Counted from the first letter of the stretch, positions 23,668 to 33,198 are shown. The stretch is 64,000 nucleotides of DNA from Prevotella sp. P5-92 (GCF_002251245.1 NZ_NPJG01000042.1:186001-250000); one strand, 5' to 3'. Program-made: numbers and translations. The notes: generated from the sequence alone by a model not told the origin.

Positions 23668-25341
23668 ATGAAAACAGTTGCGTTGAAACAGTATATCAGC
23701 AGTGCCATGATATGGAAGTGTGTGCTCCCGATAGTATTGGGGCTTTCCGTATTCGTATATTGGCGCTATAGCTATCCCTCGATGATGGCATATCAAGAGC
23801 AGTTCCAGCTGTTCCTCTTCGACAGCCATTATCTCGCGGAACGTGTGGGCTTGCCAGGTGGAGTAGTCACTTATGTGGCAGAGTTTCTCACGCAGTTTTA
23901 TAACACCCCGTTTTTTGGAGCCTTGGTCATCAGCCTACTGATGGTCGGCGCACAACAACTCTCGTGGCTGTTGATGTGTGCCAACAAAAGAGAAGGCGCA
24001 GGTGTGGCGGCCTATATACTCAGTTTCATGCCGTCGTTGGTATTGTGGCGTATGATGAGCGACGAGAGTCTGTTGCTTGCCTATGTTGTGTCGTTTGTTG
24101 TTGTGCAGGCTGCAATGTCTTTCGCACCAAAGAAAAAGATGCCCTTGATAGTATATGCCATATTTGCCATTCCCTTTTTCTATTGGTTGGCGGGGCCGAT
24201 GGCCGTCATGCTTGCCGTGTATATAGGATTGCAATTGTTGAGGGCAAGCGATAGGCATCTTGAGGGCATATCCTTCGTTGTCCTTTCGGTCGTGTATGTC
24301 ATCCTTTGCATTGTGCTTAGTGCCTATCTCTTGCCATATCCGACGGTAAGGCTTTTTACGGGGATTTTCTATTATCGTTCTATCGAGGTGCCAATGCTTG
24401 TGATGTGTGTCGTACCCATGTTGCTCCTCCTACTTACTATTGTGGCCGCCATTCCTATGAAGGCAAAGGCGGCAACAGTGATAGCCGTCGCCGCTGTGGC
24501 TATAGCCGCCTTTATGCTAAAGGGAGCAATGGACGAACAGAAATACGAACTGATGGACTACGACTGTCTCGTGCGTCAACAACGCTGGGCAGACATAGTG
24601 GCGAAGGCGGAGAAAAAGAGTCCGAACCTGCCGATGAGTGTATGTGCCACCAATATTGCCTTAGCCATGACCGGACAGCTCGGCGACCGCTGCTTCGACT
24701 TCTTCCAACATGGTACAGAAGGACTGTTGCCCGAGTTTGAACGTAACTTTAACACCATCCTTGTTACTGGCGATACGTTTTTCATGCTTGGACTAATCAA
24801 TACCGCCCAACGCTTTGCCTTTGAGGCGATGGAGGCTATACCAAACTACAATAAAAACAGCAGGGTGATAAAACGTCTTGCCGAGACCAATCTTATCAAC
24901 GGACAGTATAAGGTTGCGGAAAAATATCTTATGATGTTACAAAAGACCATATTCTACAAGAAGTGGGCAGACAAGCGCATGGAGATGATACACAACCCCA
25001 AATTGATAGACGCCCATCCTATGTATGGCTATCTACGCAGAGTAAGACTGAAAGACGACTTGCTCTTCAGCGACAAGGAGATGGACAAGTTCTGTGGACA
25101 ACTCGTGATGCACAACAAGGAAAATGTCGTAGCCATACAATATCTGCTTATGTACCCGCTGCTCAATAAAGACCTGAATACGTTTATGCAGTATTATGGC
25201 TATGTGCAGTCGGTGGCAAAGTATAACTCCCGCGCATGCGATGAAGCTGTCGCCCTGGCCTATGCACAGCAAGGCAAGTTGACACAAGCACAGATAGAGA
25301 GATATAAGAATTCGTCGGTGTGGAGGTATTTTTTGAAATAA
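23668..25341 (+). CDS. Polytopic membrane protein with TPR-like C-terminal half (DUF6057-like), copy 1
   Basis: 557 residues. The first 290 form about ten hydrophobic helices; the shared motif EQFQLFLF (about residues 44-51) and FLTQFYNTPF are also seen in copy 2 (EQNQLFLL, FLTQLFFYMY). The C-terminal 260 residues are soluble and helical, with repeat-like pairs (FEAMEAIPNYNKNSRVIKRLAETNLINGQY). I believe this is the DUF6057 family but cannot confirm it; no biochemical role is known to me. It lies 13 bases before a lipoprotein propeller gene, and the same pair is repeated directly downstream. It probably sits in the inner membrane with a large soluble domain. Confidence 0.7.
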   Translation: MKTVALKQYISSAMIWKCVLPIVLGLSVFVYWRYSYPSMMAYQEQFQLFLFDSHYLAERVGLPGGVVTYVAEFLTQFYNTPFFGALVISLLMVGAQQLSWLLMCANKREGAGVAAYILSFMPSLVLWRMMSDESLLLAYVVSFVVVQAAMSFAPKKKMPLIVYAIFAIPFFYWLAGPMAVMLAVYIGLQLLRASDRHLEGISFVVLSVVYVILCIVLSAYLLPYPTVRLFTGIFYYRSIEVPMLVMCVVPMLLLLLTIVAAIPMKAKAATVIAVAAVAIAAFMLKGAMDEQKYELMDYDCLVRQQRWADIVAKAEKKSPNLPMSVCATNIALAMTGQLGDRCFDFFQHGTEGLLPEFERNFNTILVTGDTFFMLGLINTAQRFAFEAMEAIPNYNKNSRVIKRLAETNLINGQYKVAEKYLMMLQKTIFYKKWADKRMEMIHNPKLIDAHPMYGYLRRVRLKDDLLFSDKEMDKFCGQLVMHNKENVVAIQYLLMYPLLNKDLNTFMQYYGYVQSVAKYNSRACDEAVALAYAQQGKLTQAQIERYKNSSVWRYFLK

Positions 25342-25354
25342 ATAAAACGAAGAC

Positions 25355-26818
25355 ATGAGACATATTTATAGCATATTATTGTCGGTGACGATGCTGCTGA
25401 CGGCATGTACCGAAGCGGTTGACAATGCGGTGGAAGTGAACAAGCTGCCGGCTATCTTTCCCGACTATTGTGGAGTGACTATCCCAGCCAACATCGCGCC
25501 AATGAACTTTAACGTCACAGACAACGTGGACAAGGTTGACGTGACCGTAAAGGGAAGCAAAGAAGGCATGATACACCATCAAGGCGACTATGCCGACTTT
25601 GATATCGACGAGTGGCATGACCTCGTAGGCAGAAACAAGGGAGGAATGCTGACATTCTCTGTCTGCACAAAAAAAGACGGCCGATGGTGTAGGTATAAGG
25701 ATTTCACAATGGAGGTCAGCCAGTATGAGATGACTGACTACGGACTTACCTATAGGCGTATTGCGCCAGGGTATGAAGTGTATAGCAAGATGGGGCTCTA
25801 TGAGCGCCGCATAGACAATTTTGACGAACGACCTCTGATAGAGAACACCCAAGTGCCGGGAATGTGTGTCAACTGCCATACGTCTTGCAAGACAAATCCC
25901 GATAACTATGTGTTTCATATCCGTGGCGACCATGGAGGCACTCTGTTTAAGACGGGCGACAAGACAGAGATCTTGAAGGCGAAGAACGACTCCATAAAAG
26001 GCTCGATGGTGTATCCCTATTGGCACCCAACAGGAAAGTATTGCGCCTTCTCCACCAACCAGACTCGCCAGGGCTTTCATGTGGTGAAGGACGAGAGGGT
26101 GGAAGTGTTTGATCTCTCCTCGGATGTCTTTGTCTATGATGTGGAGAGGCATGAACTCATCCTCGATACGCTTCTTTCCACAAAACTGTATTCGGAAAAC
26201 TCACCGGTGTTCTCCGCTGACGGGCGTTCACTCTACTATCTCACATGTCTGCAACAAGACTACCCGTTGCATTTTAAAGAAGAGAAATACAATCTTTGCC
26301 GCATAGACTTCGACCCTAATACCGGTAGATACGGCAATAAGGTCGATACGATCTACAATGCTGTGCGGGAAGGAAAGACTGTCACCTGGCCACGCCCCTC
26401 ATATGATGGCAGATACCTCATGTTCACCAAGATGGACTATGGCTATTTCTCCATTTGGCACAAGGAAAGCGACCTGTATCTACTCGACTTAAAGACCTTG
26501 AAGGCATGGCCTCTTGATAATGCCAACAGCAACGATGCGGACAGCTTCCATAACTGGAGCATCGGCTCGCACTGGTTTGTGTTTACCAGCCGACGTGTAG
26601 ATGGGCTGTACTCCCATCTCTATCTGTCGTGTATCGACGATCGAGGGAAAGCGACGAAGGCATTCCTATTGCCCCAGAAGAATCCGCTTGACTATTATTC
26701 ATCGTCCCTTTACTCCTTCAACACGCCCGACTTCATCTCAGGACCAGTGGAGATAGACAGTAGGGAAGTGGGAGCTAATATCTTGTCAGGCCAACGAGTG
26801 GAAACGAAAATAAGATAA
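25355..26818 (+). CDS. Lipoprotein beta-propeller with CxxCH haem-type motif, copy 1
   Basis: 487 residues. Lipoprotein signal MRHIYSILLSVTMLLTAC (Cys18). An N-terminal beta domain carries PDYCGVTIPANIAPMNF, followed by LTYRRIAPGYEVYSKMGLYE. Then comes a CVNCHTS motif (Cys171, Cys174, His175), the c-type haem attachment pattern. The C-terminal part is a TolB/PD40-type propeller with blades such as SPVFSADGRSLYYLT and PSYDGRYLMFTKMDYGYFSIW. No cytochrome maturation genes are in the window, so haem binding is inference; a disulfide is the alternative. It is in one operon with the membrane protein upstream and copy 2 downstream (4-base gap). Confidence 0.75.
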   Translation: MRHIYSILLSVTMLLTACTEAVDNAVEVNKLPAIFPDYCGVTIPANIAPMNFNVTDNVDKVDVTVKGSKEGMIHHQGDYADFDIDEWHDLVGRNKGGMLTFSVCTKKDGRWCRYKDFTMEVSQYEMTDYGLTYRRIAPGYEVYSKMGLYERRIDNFDERPLIENTQVPGMCVNCHTSCKTNPDNYVFHIRGDHGGTLFKTGDKTEILKAKNDSIKGSMVYPYWHPTGKYCAFSTNQTRQGFHVVKDERVEVFDLSSDVFVYDVERHELILDTLLSTKLYSENSPVFSADGRSLYYLTCLQQDYPLHFKEEKYNLCRIDFDPNTGRYGNKVDTIYNAVREGKTVTWPRPSYDGRYLMFTKMDYGYFSIWHKESDLYLLDLKTLKAWPLDNANSNDADSFHNWSIGSHWFVFTSRRVDGLYSHLYLSCIDDRGKATKAFLLPQKNPLDYYSSSLYSFNTPDFISGPVEIDSREVGANILSGQRVETKIR

Positions 26819-26822
26819 GCGC

Positions 26823-28265
26823 ATGAAACAGCAAGTAAAATATTCATGGCTTTCATATTTGGTTGTGGTGTGCTTTGCGCTACAAATATGGGCATTCTTT
26901 CAGTTCAATTACTCTTATACCTTTTATTATAAGGAGCAGAACCAACTGTTTTTGCTTACGTCAGACTACGTGATGTCATACTCCTCCCGTCCTGCATGGG
27001 CAGCCTGTCTGGTTGGAGATTTCCTGACTCAGCTATTCTTCTATATGTATGCAGGAGCGGCCGTCTTCGCCCTTCTGGTGCTTGCGCTGGGTGCTTCTAC
27101 TTGCTTCACGATGAAGAAGTTGGGGTACAACAGATGGGTCGCCTTGCTTCTGACAGTCGGCGTGATGGGATATGCGGCATCGTGCAATTTTGACCCGCAA
27201 TACCTCATGTCTTCGATGCTCTGCTTGCAAGGCGGTGTGCTTATGGCACTTATCTACACAATGGTGTCAGGGTTGTCGCCATTTTCAAGAAGTGTCTCCC
27301 TCTTTGTCCTGGGAGTATTGGCGTTGTGGATGTTTAATTGGGGAGTGGTAGTATTCCTGTTGATGGTGTTGACGGGAGAGGCCATCTCGGCATATTTGTC
27401 AAGAAAGGTAAGGCGCGTGTCAGGACCGCTTATTGTAGCAGTCATGCTGATTGCCGTCTATCTGAAGTCAGACATCTTTTATCCCGTAAATCCCGACACA
27501 TGCCGTACCTACCCGGGATTAGGGAAACCCATAATGCCGCGCTCTGACCTTGAGGATTATCTTGAAGCCGACAACCTGTATTACTTTGGCAGGTATGACG
27601 AACTGATAGAGAAGGTGAGCAAGATGGATAATCCTTCACGGGAGGTGTCGTTCTTCTATTATCTTGCAAAGGCAAGACGAGGAGAACTGCCGTATTCAAT
27701 AAACAGCGTCAAGCCCGTCAATCTCGGCACTCTCTATAACATTGGCCCTGAGTCTTCGACGGTAGAGATAAAGATGGTAGCGGAATTGTACTTCGCACTT
27801 GGCGACATGACGATGGCTGAACGAGAGGCTCTGCTGTCGTGTGTCTTCTCGCGCGACAACCGCAATGTGCGTATGATAAAACGTCTGGCGGAAGTCAATC
27901 TTGTAGCAGGCGATGATGAAGCGGCAATGAAATATCTGCGTATCCTCGACAACACTCTCGCTTATAGCAGATGGTCGAAGGCAAACAGACCGGGACATTT
28001 CAGCCCACGGCTAAGGAGTATGCAACAGTATATGGTTAAGGATGACACCATTCGTGTAAGCACTAACTGTCGTGATATCTTGACAACGCTTCTGAAGGCT
28101 AATCCGAGAAATCGCATGGCGCTCGACTATCTGTTATGTACGGATTATCTGGTCGGGGCACGTGACATGTTTGTTGATGATATGCAGCAATATTACATCC
28201 CTTATTACGGGAATCCCGTGGTGCCAATGTATCGAGAATTGTATAAAGCGAAGGACAGAAAATGA
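26823..28265 (+). CDS. Polytopic membrane protein with TPR-like C-terminal half (DUF6057-like), copy 2
   Basis: 480 residues. Same plan as the gene at 23668: about eight to ten N-terminal helices with EQNQLFLLTSDYVMSY and GDFLTQLFFYMY, then a soluble helical tail with DNRNVRMIKRLAEVNLVAGD (compare KNSRVIKRLAETNLINGQ in copy 1). The two are diverged paralogs rather than a recent duplication. The tail contains NPRNRMALDYLLCTDYL, which matches NNTDNRLALSYFMG in the decayed copy. It starts 4 bases after the propeller copy 1 and overlaps propeller copy 2 by 4 bases. Function unknown. Confidence 0.7.
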   Translation: MKQQVKYSWLSYLVVVCFALQIWAFFQFNYSYTFYYKEQNQLFLLTSDYVMSYSSRPAWAACLVGDFLTQLFFYMYAGAAVFALLVLALGASTCFTMKKLGYNRWVALLLTVGVMGYAASCNFDPQYLMSSMLCLQGGVLMALIYTMVSGLSPFSRSVSLFVLGVLALWMFNWGVVVFLLMVLTGEAISAYLSRKVRRVSGPLIVAVMLIAVYLKSDIFYPVNPDTCRTYPGLGKPIMPRSDLEDYLEADNLYYFGRYDELIEKVSKMDNPSREVSFFYYLAKARRGELPYSINSVKPVNLGTLYNIGPESSTVEIKMVAELYFALGDMTMAEREALLSCVFSRDNRNVRMIKRLAEVNLVAGDDEAAMKYLRILDNTLAYSRWSKANRPGHFSPRLRSMQQYMVKDDTIRVSTNCRDILTTLLKANPRNRMALDYLLCTDYLVGARDMFVDDMQQYYIPYYGNPVVPMYRELYKAKDRK

Positions 28266-29734
28266 AAAGAAAGTTTTTTTATATATTGGCGGCAGTGATG
28301 CTTTTTGCTGCTTGCGACAATAGGGTAGAGGTGGCTGCAGATATGGATGCCCCTATCTATCCTGACTATGCCAACGTCACCATACCGGTAAACATAGCAC
28401 CTCTCAACTTTGTTATACGTAATGATAAGGCAAGGGATGTTCGCGTGTTTGTAGATGGGGAACTGATGGTGGAGAGTAGAGGCGACGAGGTGGCGTTCGA
28501 TGATGACGCTTGGAAGGAAATGCTATCAAAAAAAGTTGGTAAGACCATCGAGGTCAACGTCCATGTGGGACAAGAGAAGGAGTGGGTCGAATACAGACCA
28601 TTCACGTGGACCGTCGTTCCTGATAGTTTAGACCCCTATCTCACCTACCGCATGATAGAACCCGACTATGAGGTGTATAGCAACCTGCAATTGCAAGAGC
28701 GTTGTGTGGAAAACTTTGAGACAAGGAACTTCTGCGACTATGAGAGGGTGGGGAATAGATGTATGAATTGTCACACTTATAGCCAGCAAGACTCGCGCCT
28801 AAGTATGTTTTATGTAAGGGGAAAGGGAGGCGGCGCTGTGCTCAACCGCGATGGCAATTTGTCGATTCTTGACATAAAGACCGATAGCATGCCCTCAGGG
28901 AGTGTATATTTCTCGTTTCATCCTGACGGGCGTCATATAGTCTTCTCAGCAAACAAGATCATTCCAGCTTTCCATTCCTCAGGCAGTAAGCGCTTGGAAG
29001 TGTTTGACACAAAGTCTGATGTGTATGTGGCTGACATTGTTGACGGCCGCGTGAAAAGTTGCAAGGAGCTGTCAGACTCGATGTGGCTTGAGACATTCCC
29101 TACCTTCTCGCCTGACGGGAAAGAGATATACTTCTGTACTGCACGAAGCCCATTTGTTGCAGGAGAAGAGAACCTGGATCCGGAGACGGCTGTCAAGAGT
29201 CTTCAATATAAGCTTTGCAAAATCAGTTTTGATGTCTCAGGAGAGACATTCGGTTCAGCCGTTGACACTCTTCTCGAAGCAGGGACAAGCGTGTGTCATC
29301 CGCGTGTGTCGCCCGATGGGAAACGCCTGCTTTATTCTGTTCAAGACTATGGCACTTTCCCTATCTGGCACCGTGAGGCCGACCTTCGGATGATAGATCT
29401 CAAGACGCTAAAGGTTGACAGCCTTTCGACGGTGAACAGTCCACGAAGCGATACTTATCACAGCTGGAGCAGCAACAGCCGCTGGTTTGTCTTTGCCAGC
29501 AAACGTGACGACGGATTGTACGGCAAACCATATTTCTGTTACGTTGACCGAGAAGGCAAAGCCCACAAACCATTTGTACTCCCTCAGTCAAATCCCCGTT
29601 TTTATGACAACAGTCTGAAGTCGTTTAATGCTCCGGAATTGGGCCGCGGTAAGTTGCCGTTTACAGCTGCTGATGTACGCAGGCTACTAAGAGACGCCCA
29701 GCCCAGGAAGTTCTCGGGGAAAGAGAAGAATTAG
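28262..29734 (+). CDS. Lipoprotein beta-propeller with CxxCH haem-type motif, copy 2
   Basis: 490 residues. Lipoprotein signal MKRKFFYILAAVMLFAAC (Cys18). Parallels copy 1 throughout: PDYANVTIPVNIAPLNF, LTYRMIEPDYEVYSNLQLQE, then CMNCHTY (Cys167, Cys170, His171), then propeller blades FSFHPDGRHIVFSA, PTFSPDGKEIYFCT and VSPDGKRLLYSVQDYGTFPIWH, ending near LPQSNPRFYDNSLKSFNAPE. The CxxCH motif and its spacing from the YEVYS motif are kept while the rest has diverged, so the Cys/His residues are under selection. It overlaps the membrane protein gene by 4 bases and is the last gene of the operon; recO converges 7 bases later. Confidence 0.75.
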   Translation: MKRKFFYILAAVMLFAACDNRVEVAADMDAPIYPDYANVTIPVNIAPLNFVIRNDKARDVRVFVDGELMVESRGDEVAFDDDAWKEMLSKKVGKTIEVNVHVGQEKEWVEYRPFTWTVVPDSLDPYLTYRMIEPDYEVYSNLQLQERCVENFETRNFCDYERVGNRCMNCHTYSQQDSRLSMFYVRGKGGGAVLNRDGNLSILDIKTDSMPSGSVYFSFHPDGRHIVFSANKIIPAFHSSGSKRLEVFDTKSDVYVADIVDGRVKSCKELSDSMWLETFPTFSPDGKEIYFCTARSPFVAGEENLDPETAVKSLQYKLCKISFDVSGETFGSAVDTLLEAGTSVCHPRVSPDGKRLLYSVQDYGTFPIWHREADLRMIDLKTLKVDSLSTVNSPRSDTYHSWSSNSRWFVFASKRDDGLYGKPYFCYVDREGKAHKPFVLPQSNPRFYDNSLKSFNAPELGRGKLPFTAADVRRLLRDAQPRKFSGKEKN

Positions 29735-29741
29735 GACTTTG

Positions 29742-30467
29742 CTATGAATATATCTCGCGAAGCACGGATAACGACCGTAGCTCGGGAAAGTCAGGAAGAT
29801 GAAGCCTATAATATAGAATAAGGATGTCAAGGAGGCGGTTGCGCTCGTTATGTGACATTTGAAAGAGTGTCATGGTGCGATAGTTCATTCTCGTCATGGT
29901 GTTGACAAGTGAAGCCTCGTCAGAGGCGAGATAATCCCTGTGAGGAGGTATGACGCTGACAAACGAACTGTTGCGCAAGTCGAAAAGGTCGCCCGCTGCA
30001 TATCCCTCCAGATTTGGCATGAAACCAAGGAAAAGAGTCAAGCGTAAGAGAAAGACTATATGGAAGTTAGCATAATCGCCAGCAGCATAGTCGAGCCATC
30101 TTATGCTATCTTCAATGTAGTCGAAGAGGTGGGCGTTGGCTTGTTCGCCTTTAAGCGCATGGTAGAGAAACTCCGCTACAAAGAGGGCGATAGACAACTT
30201 GTGCTGCTCGAAAGGTATTGACGTCATCGGGAAAAATACCGTGGCCTCCTTGATCTTTTGCAACTGGGCGTTCTGACGTATGTCAACCTCTATGTCGAGC
30301 AAGGTCAGTGGTTGGAATAACATCTTGGTGAACTTGCCCTTCCTGCTGGAAGAAATAGTGACGGCTATGGCCATTCGCCCACTTTCGCGGGTAAAAAGGT
30401 CAACAATCAGACGGCTGTCTGAATACTTGAACGAATGTAGTACAATGGCCTTAGTTTTTACTAACAT
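29742..30467 (-). CDS. recO: DNA repair protein RecO
   Basis: Loads RecA with RecF/RecR in recombinational gap repair. 241 residues from the ATG at 30467. The open frame extends further upstream, but MLVKTKAIVLHSFKYSDSR is the conserved RecO N-terminus (OB fold), and the upstream part carries a -7 box (TATCTTTG, minus strand 30498-30505). LVDLFTRESGRMAI and the helical C-terminal part ALFVAEFLYHAL are typical. No zinc cysteines are visible, as in many RecO proteins. It converges with the propeller gene. Confidence 0.9.
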   Translation of the reverse strand: MLVKTKAIVLHSFKYSDSRLIVDLFTRESGRMAIAVTISSSRKGKFTKMLFQPLTLLDIEVDIRQNAQLQKIKEATVFFPMTSIPFEQHKLSIALFVAEFLYHALKGEQANAHLFDYIEDSIRWLDYAAGDYANFHIVFLLRLTLFLGFMPNLEGYAAGDLFDLRNSSFVSVIPPHRDYLASDEASLVNTMTRMNYRTMTLFQMSHNERNRLLDILILYYRLHLPDFPELRSLSVLREIYS

Positions 30468-30497
30468 ATATCGAATGAGAATTAGATATTTGCAGTG

Positions 30498-30505
30498 CAA
30501 AGATA
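30498..30505 (-). promoter_or_regulatory. -7 promoter box for recO
   Basis: Minus-strand TATCTTTG(C) lies 31 bases upstream of the recO ATG. No clear -33 box at 19-20 bases. Confidence 0.45.
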
Positions 30506-30585
30506 CAGAAAAACTAATTAAAACAGGATTTAAATGGCCAAAAAGTACAAAAAACATAAAATTATTGCATTTTTTACTGAAAATA

Positions 30586-30617
30586 TTTGTGAGATTGAAA
30601 TAAAAGCAGTAACTTTG
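30586..30617 (+). promoter_or_regulatory. Bacteroidetes-type promoter for tRNA-Glu and rpsT
   Basis: TTTG at 30586-30589 and TAACTTTG(C) at 30610-30617, 20 bases apart. The tRNA starts 19 bases downstream and rpsT follows the tRNA by 25 bases with no terminator between, so both are probably on one transcript. Confidence 0.75.
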
Positions 30618-30635
30618 CACCCGCAAATCGATAAT

Positions 30636-30707
30636 GGTCCCTTCGTCTATCGGTTAGGACGAGAGATTTTCATTCTCTAAAGAGGAGTTCGACTCTCCTA
30701 GGGACTA
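30636..30707 (+). tRNA. tRNA-Glu (anticodon UUC)
   Basis: A 72-base cloverleaf. The acceptor GGTCCCT pairs with AGGGACT (first pair G-U), the D arm reads GTCTATCGGTTAGGAC, the anticodon arm is GAGAGATTTTCATTCTC with TTC at the anticodon position, and the T arm reads GAGGAGTTCGACTCTCC. The discriminator is A and CCA is not encoded. Confidence 0.93.
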
Positions 30708-30732
30708 CTAAATAAAAAAGATAATTAAAAAG

Positions 30733-30987
30733 ATGGCAAATCACAAATCATCAATCAAGAGAATCCGCCAGGACAAGAAAAAGGCGCTGCATAACAAGTA
30801 TTATGCAAAGACAATGCGCAACGCTGTTCGCAAGTTGCGCGCTCTCACAGACAAGGAAGAAGCTGTGAAGTTGTATCCTAGTGTACAGAAGATGCTGGAC
30901 AAGCTTTCAAAGACCAACATCATACACAAGAACAAGGCTGCTAATATCAAGTCAAGCCTTGCCCTTCATATCAATAAGCTGGGATAA
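30733..30987 (+). CDS. rpsT: 30S ribosomal protein S20
   Basis: 84 residues, very basic. [21 protein letters not shown] is the conserved S20 N-terminus, and [18 protein letters not shown] the conserved end (compare KAARHKSRL.. in other bacteria). It binds 16S rRNA early in 30S assembly. It follows tRNA-Glu by 25 bases and ends before a strong hairpin terminator. Confidence 0.96.
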   Translation: MANHKSSIKRIRQDKKKALHNKYYAKTMRNAVRKLRALTDKEEAVKLYPSVQKMLDKLSKTNIIHKNKAANIKSSLALHINKLG

Positions 30988-31009
30988 TTATTAAATTACC
31001 GCATACATG

Positions 31010-31050
31010 CAGGTTGTGTCTTAATAGGATGCAACCTGTTTTTGTTTTTT
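31010..31050 (+). terminator. Terminator after rpsT
   Basis: CAGGTTG (31010-31016) pairs with CAACCTG (31032-31038), followed by TTTTTGTTTTTT. Confidence 0.85.
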
Positions 31051-31096
31051 ATACATTTTTTACCTTTAAATATTTCTCTATCTCATAAATTTTGTG

Positions 31097-31104
31097 TAAC
31101 TTTG
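31097..31104 (+). promoter_or_regulatory. -7 promoter box for gyrB
   Basis: TAACTTTG(C), 27 bases before the gyrB ATG. The -33 box is poor (TTTC). Confidence 0.55.
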
Positions 31105-31130
31105 CGCTGTGAAATTTGACTGTAAAAGAA

Positions 31131-33104
31131 ATGGCAGAAGATATAACTAAAGAAAGTAATTATTCCGCGAGTAATATACAGGTACTCGAGGGACTTGAGG
31201 CCGTCAGAAAACGACCGGCAATGTATATAGGAGACATAAGCGAAAAAGGTCTTCATCATCTTGTCAATGAGACTGTCGATAACTCTATCGACGAGGCTAT
31301 GGCAGGATACTGTACGCATATAGAAGTCACTATAAACGAAGATGAATCAATAACCGTACAGGACAATGGACGTGGTATTCCCGTGGATGAGCACGAGAAA
31401 CTGCATAAGTCGGCTCTTGAAGTCGTGATGACAGTGCTGCACGCTGGTGGAAAGTTCGACAAGGGTTCGTACAAGGTCAGCGGTGGATTGCATGGTGTGG
31501 GTGTAAGTTGCGTTAACGCCCTTTCTACCCGAATGTTGTCTCAAGTCTTCAGGGACGGGAAGATATATCAGCAGGAATATGAGAAGGGTAAGCCTCTCTA
31601 TCCGGTGAAGGTGGTAGGTACTACCGGCTTGCGTGGTACAAGACAGCAGTTCTGGCCAGACCCTACCGTGTTTACCACAACAACATACAAGTATGACATC
31701 ATTGCAAAGCGTATGAGGGAACTGGCATATCTGAATGCTGGCATCACCATAACGCTCACCGACATGCGTCCTGACGAGGAAGGTAAGGTGCGTCAGGAGG
31801 TGTTCCATGCAAAAGACGGACTGAAGGAATTTGTGCGTTATGTAGATCGTCATCGCACGCATCTGTTTGACGATGTCATCTATCTGAAGACAGAGAAACA
31901 GGGCATTCCTATCGAGGTGGCAGTGATGTATAATACCGACTATTCGGAGAATATTCACTCTTATGTCAATAACATTAACACCATTGAGGGTGGTACACAT
32001 CTCGTGGGCTTCCGTATGGCTCTCACCCGTACTCTGAAAAAGTATGCAGACTCAGATCCTGCCATTTCAAAACAAATTGAGAAGGCAAAGATTGAGATTG
32101 CCGGTGAGGACTTCCGTGAGGGACTGACCGCCGTTATCTCTATAAAGGTGGCTGAGCCACAGTTTGAGGGACAAACAAAGACAAAACTCGGAAACTCTGA
32201 GGTTACAGGTGCTGTACAGCAGGCTGTAGGCGAGGCTTTGACATACTACTTGGAGGAACATCCAAAAGAGGCAAAGCAGATTTGCGATAAGGTGATTTTG
32301 GCCGCTACAGCACGTATCGCCGCACGCAAGGCCCGCGAGAGCGTACAGCGAAAGAACCCCATGACAGGTGGCGGACTGCCAGGCAAGCTCGCTGACTGTT
32401 CAAACAAAGACCCGAAAGCATGTGAGATATTCCTTGTCGAGGGTGATTCTGCCGGTGGATCGGCAAAGCAGGGTCGCGACCGTTATACACAGGCCATACT
32501 TCCCCTAAGAGGAAAAATCCTCAACGTGGAGAAGGTGATGTGGCATAAGGTGTTTGAGAGTGAGTCTGTTATGAACATCATACAGAGTATTGGCGTTCGC
32601 TTTGGAGTAGAAGGCGAGGGAGACAAAGAGGCAAATATCGACAAGCTGCGCTACGACAAGATTATCATCATGACCGACGCCGACGTCGATGGCTCACACA
32701 TCGACACACTCATCATGACACTCTTCTACCGCTTCATGCCAAAGGTGATACAAGAGGGACATCTGTATATCGCAACTCCTCCATTGTACTTGTGTACATA
32801 TAAGAACAAGGCAAAGGAATACTGCTATACCGAACAGCAGCGGCAGGCTTTCCTCGATAAATGGAGTAACGGTATAGATGACGGAAAGACCATTCACACC
32901 CAGCGTTATAAGGGTCTTGGTGAAATGAACCCCGAACAGCTTTGGGAGACCACCATGAACCCGCAGACACGTCTGCTTAAGCAGGTGACCATAGAGAATG
33001 CTGCTGAGGCTGACGAGATATTCTCCATGTTGATGGGTGATGACGTGGAACCACGTCGCGAGTTTATCGAAAAGAACGCCACTTACGCAAATATCGATGC
33101 TTAG
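31131..33104 (+). CDS. gyrB: DNA gyrase subunit B
   Basis: ATPase subunit that drives negative supercoiling. 657 residues from the ATG at 31131; a TTG five codons upstream is less likely because it sits closer to the -7 box. Motifs in order: EAVRKRPAMYIGD, ETVDNSIDEA, the ATP-binding QDNGRGIPV, GGLHGVGVSCVNALS, the QTKTKLGN loop, Toprim EGDSAGGSAKQGRDR and MTDADVDGSHI, and the C-terminal QRYKGLGEMNPEQLWETTM. The short length and QTKTKLGN fit GyrB, although ParE is related. Ends at a strong terminator. Confidence 0.94.
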   Translation: MAEDITKESNYSASNIQVLEGLEAVRKRPAMYIGDISEKGLHHLVNETVDNSIDEAMAGYCTHIEVTINEDESITVQDNGRGIPVDEHEKLHKSALEVVMTVLHAGGKFDKGSYKVSGGLHGVGVSCVNALSTRMLSQVFRDGKIYQQEYEKGKPLYPVKVVGTTGLRGTRQQFWPDPTVFTTTTYKYDIIAKRMRELAYLNAGITITLTDMRPDEEGKVRQEVFHAKDGLKEFVRYVDRHRTHLFDDVIYLKTEKQGIPIEVAVMYNTDYSENIHSYVNNINTIEGGTHLVGFRMALTRTLKKYADSDPAISKQIEKAKIEIAGEDFREGLTAVISIKVAEPQFEGQTKTKLGNSEVTGAVQQAVGEALTYYLEEHPKEAKQICDKVILAATARIAARKARESVQRKNPMTGGGLPGKLADCSNKDPKACEIFLVEGDSAGGSAKQGRDRYTQAILPLRGKILNVEKVMWHKVFESESVMNIIQSIGVRFGVEGEGDKEANIDKLRYDKIIIMTDADVDGSHIDTLIMTLFYRFMPKVIQEGHLYIATPPLYLCTYKNKAKEYCYTEQQRQAFLDKWSNGIDDGKTIHTQRYKGLGEMNPEQLWETTMNPQTRLLKQVTIENAAEADEIFSMLMGDDVEPRREFIEKNATYANIDA

Positions 33105-33118
33105 TAACTCTTAATATG

Positions 33119-33162
33119 TTGTCCCGAATATTCGAAAGAACGAACATTCGGGACAATTTTTT
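33119..33162 (+). terminator. Terminator after gyrB
   Basis: TTGTCCCGAAT (33119-33129) pairs with ATTCGGGACAA (33146-33156), followed by TTTTTTCC. Confidence 0.9.
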
Positions 33163-33198
33163 CCATACAAACCATAACAACTATTACTTTTATAAACA

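Noticed and set aside
29742..30626. Upstream-extended RecO start at 30626
   Set aside because: The added 53 residues cross a -7 promoter box and do not match the RecO N-terminus; MLVKTKAIVL is the family start.
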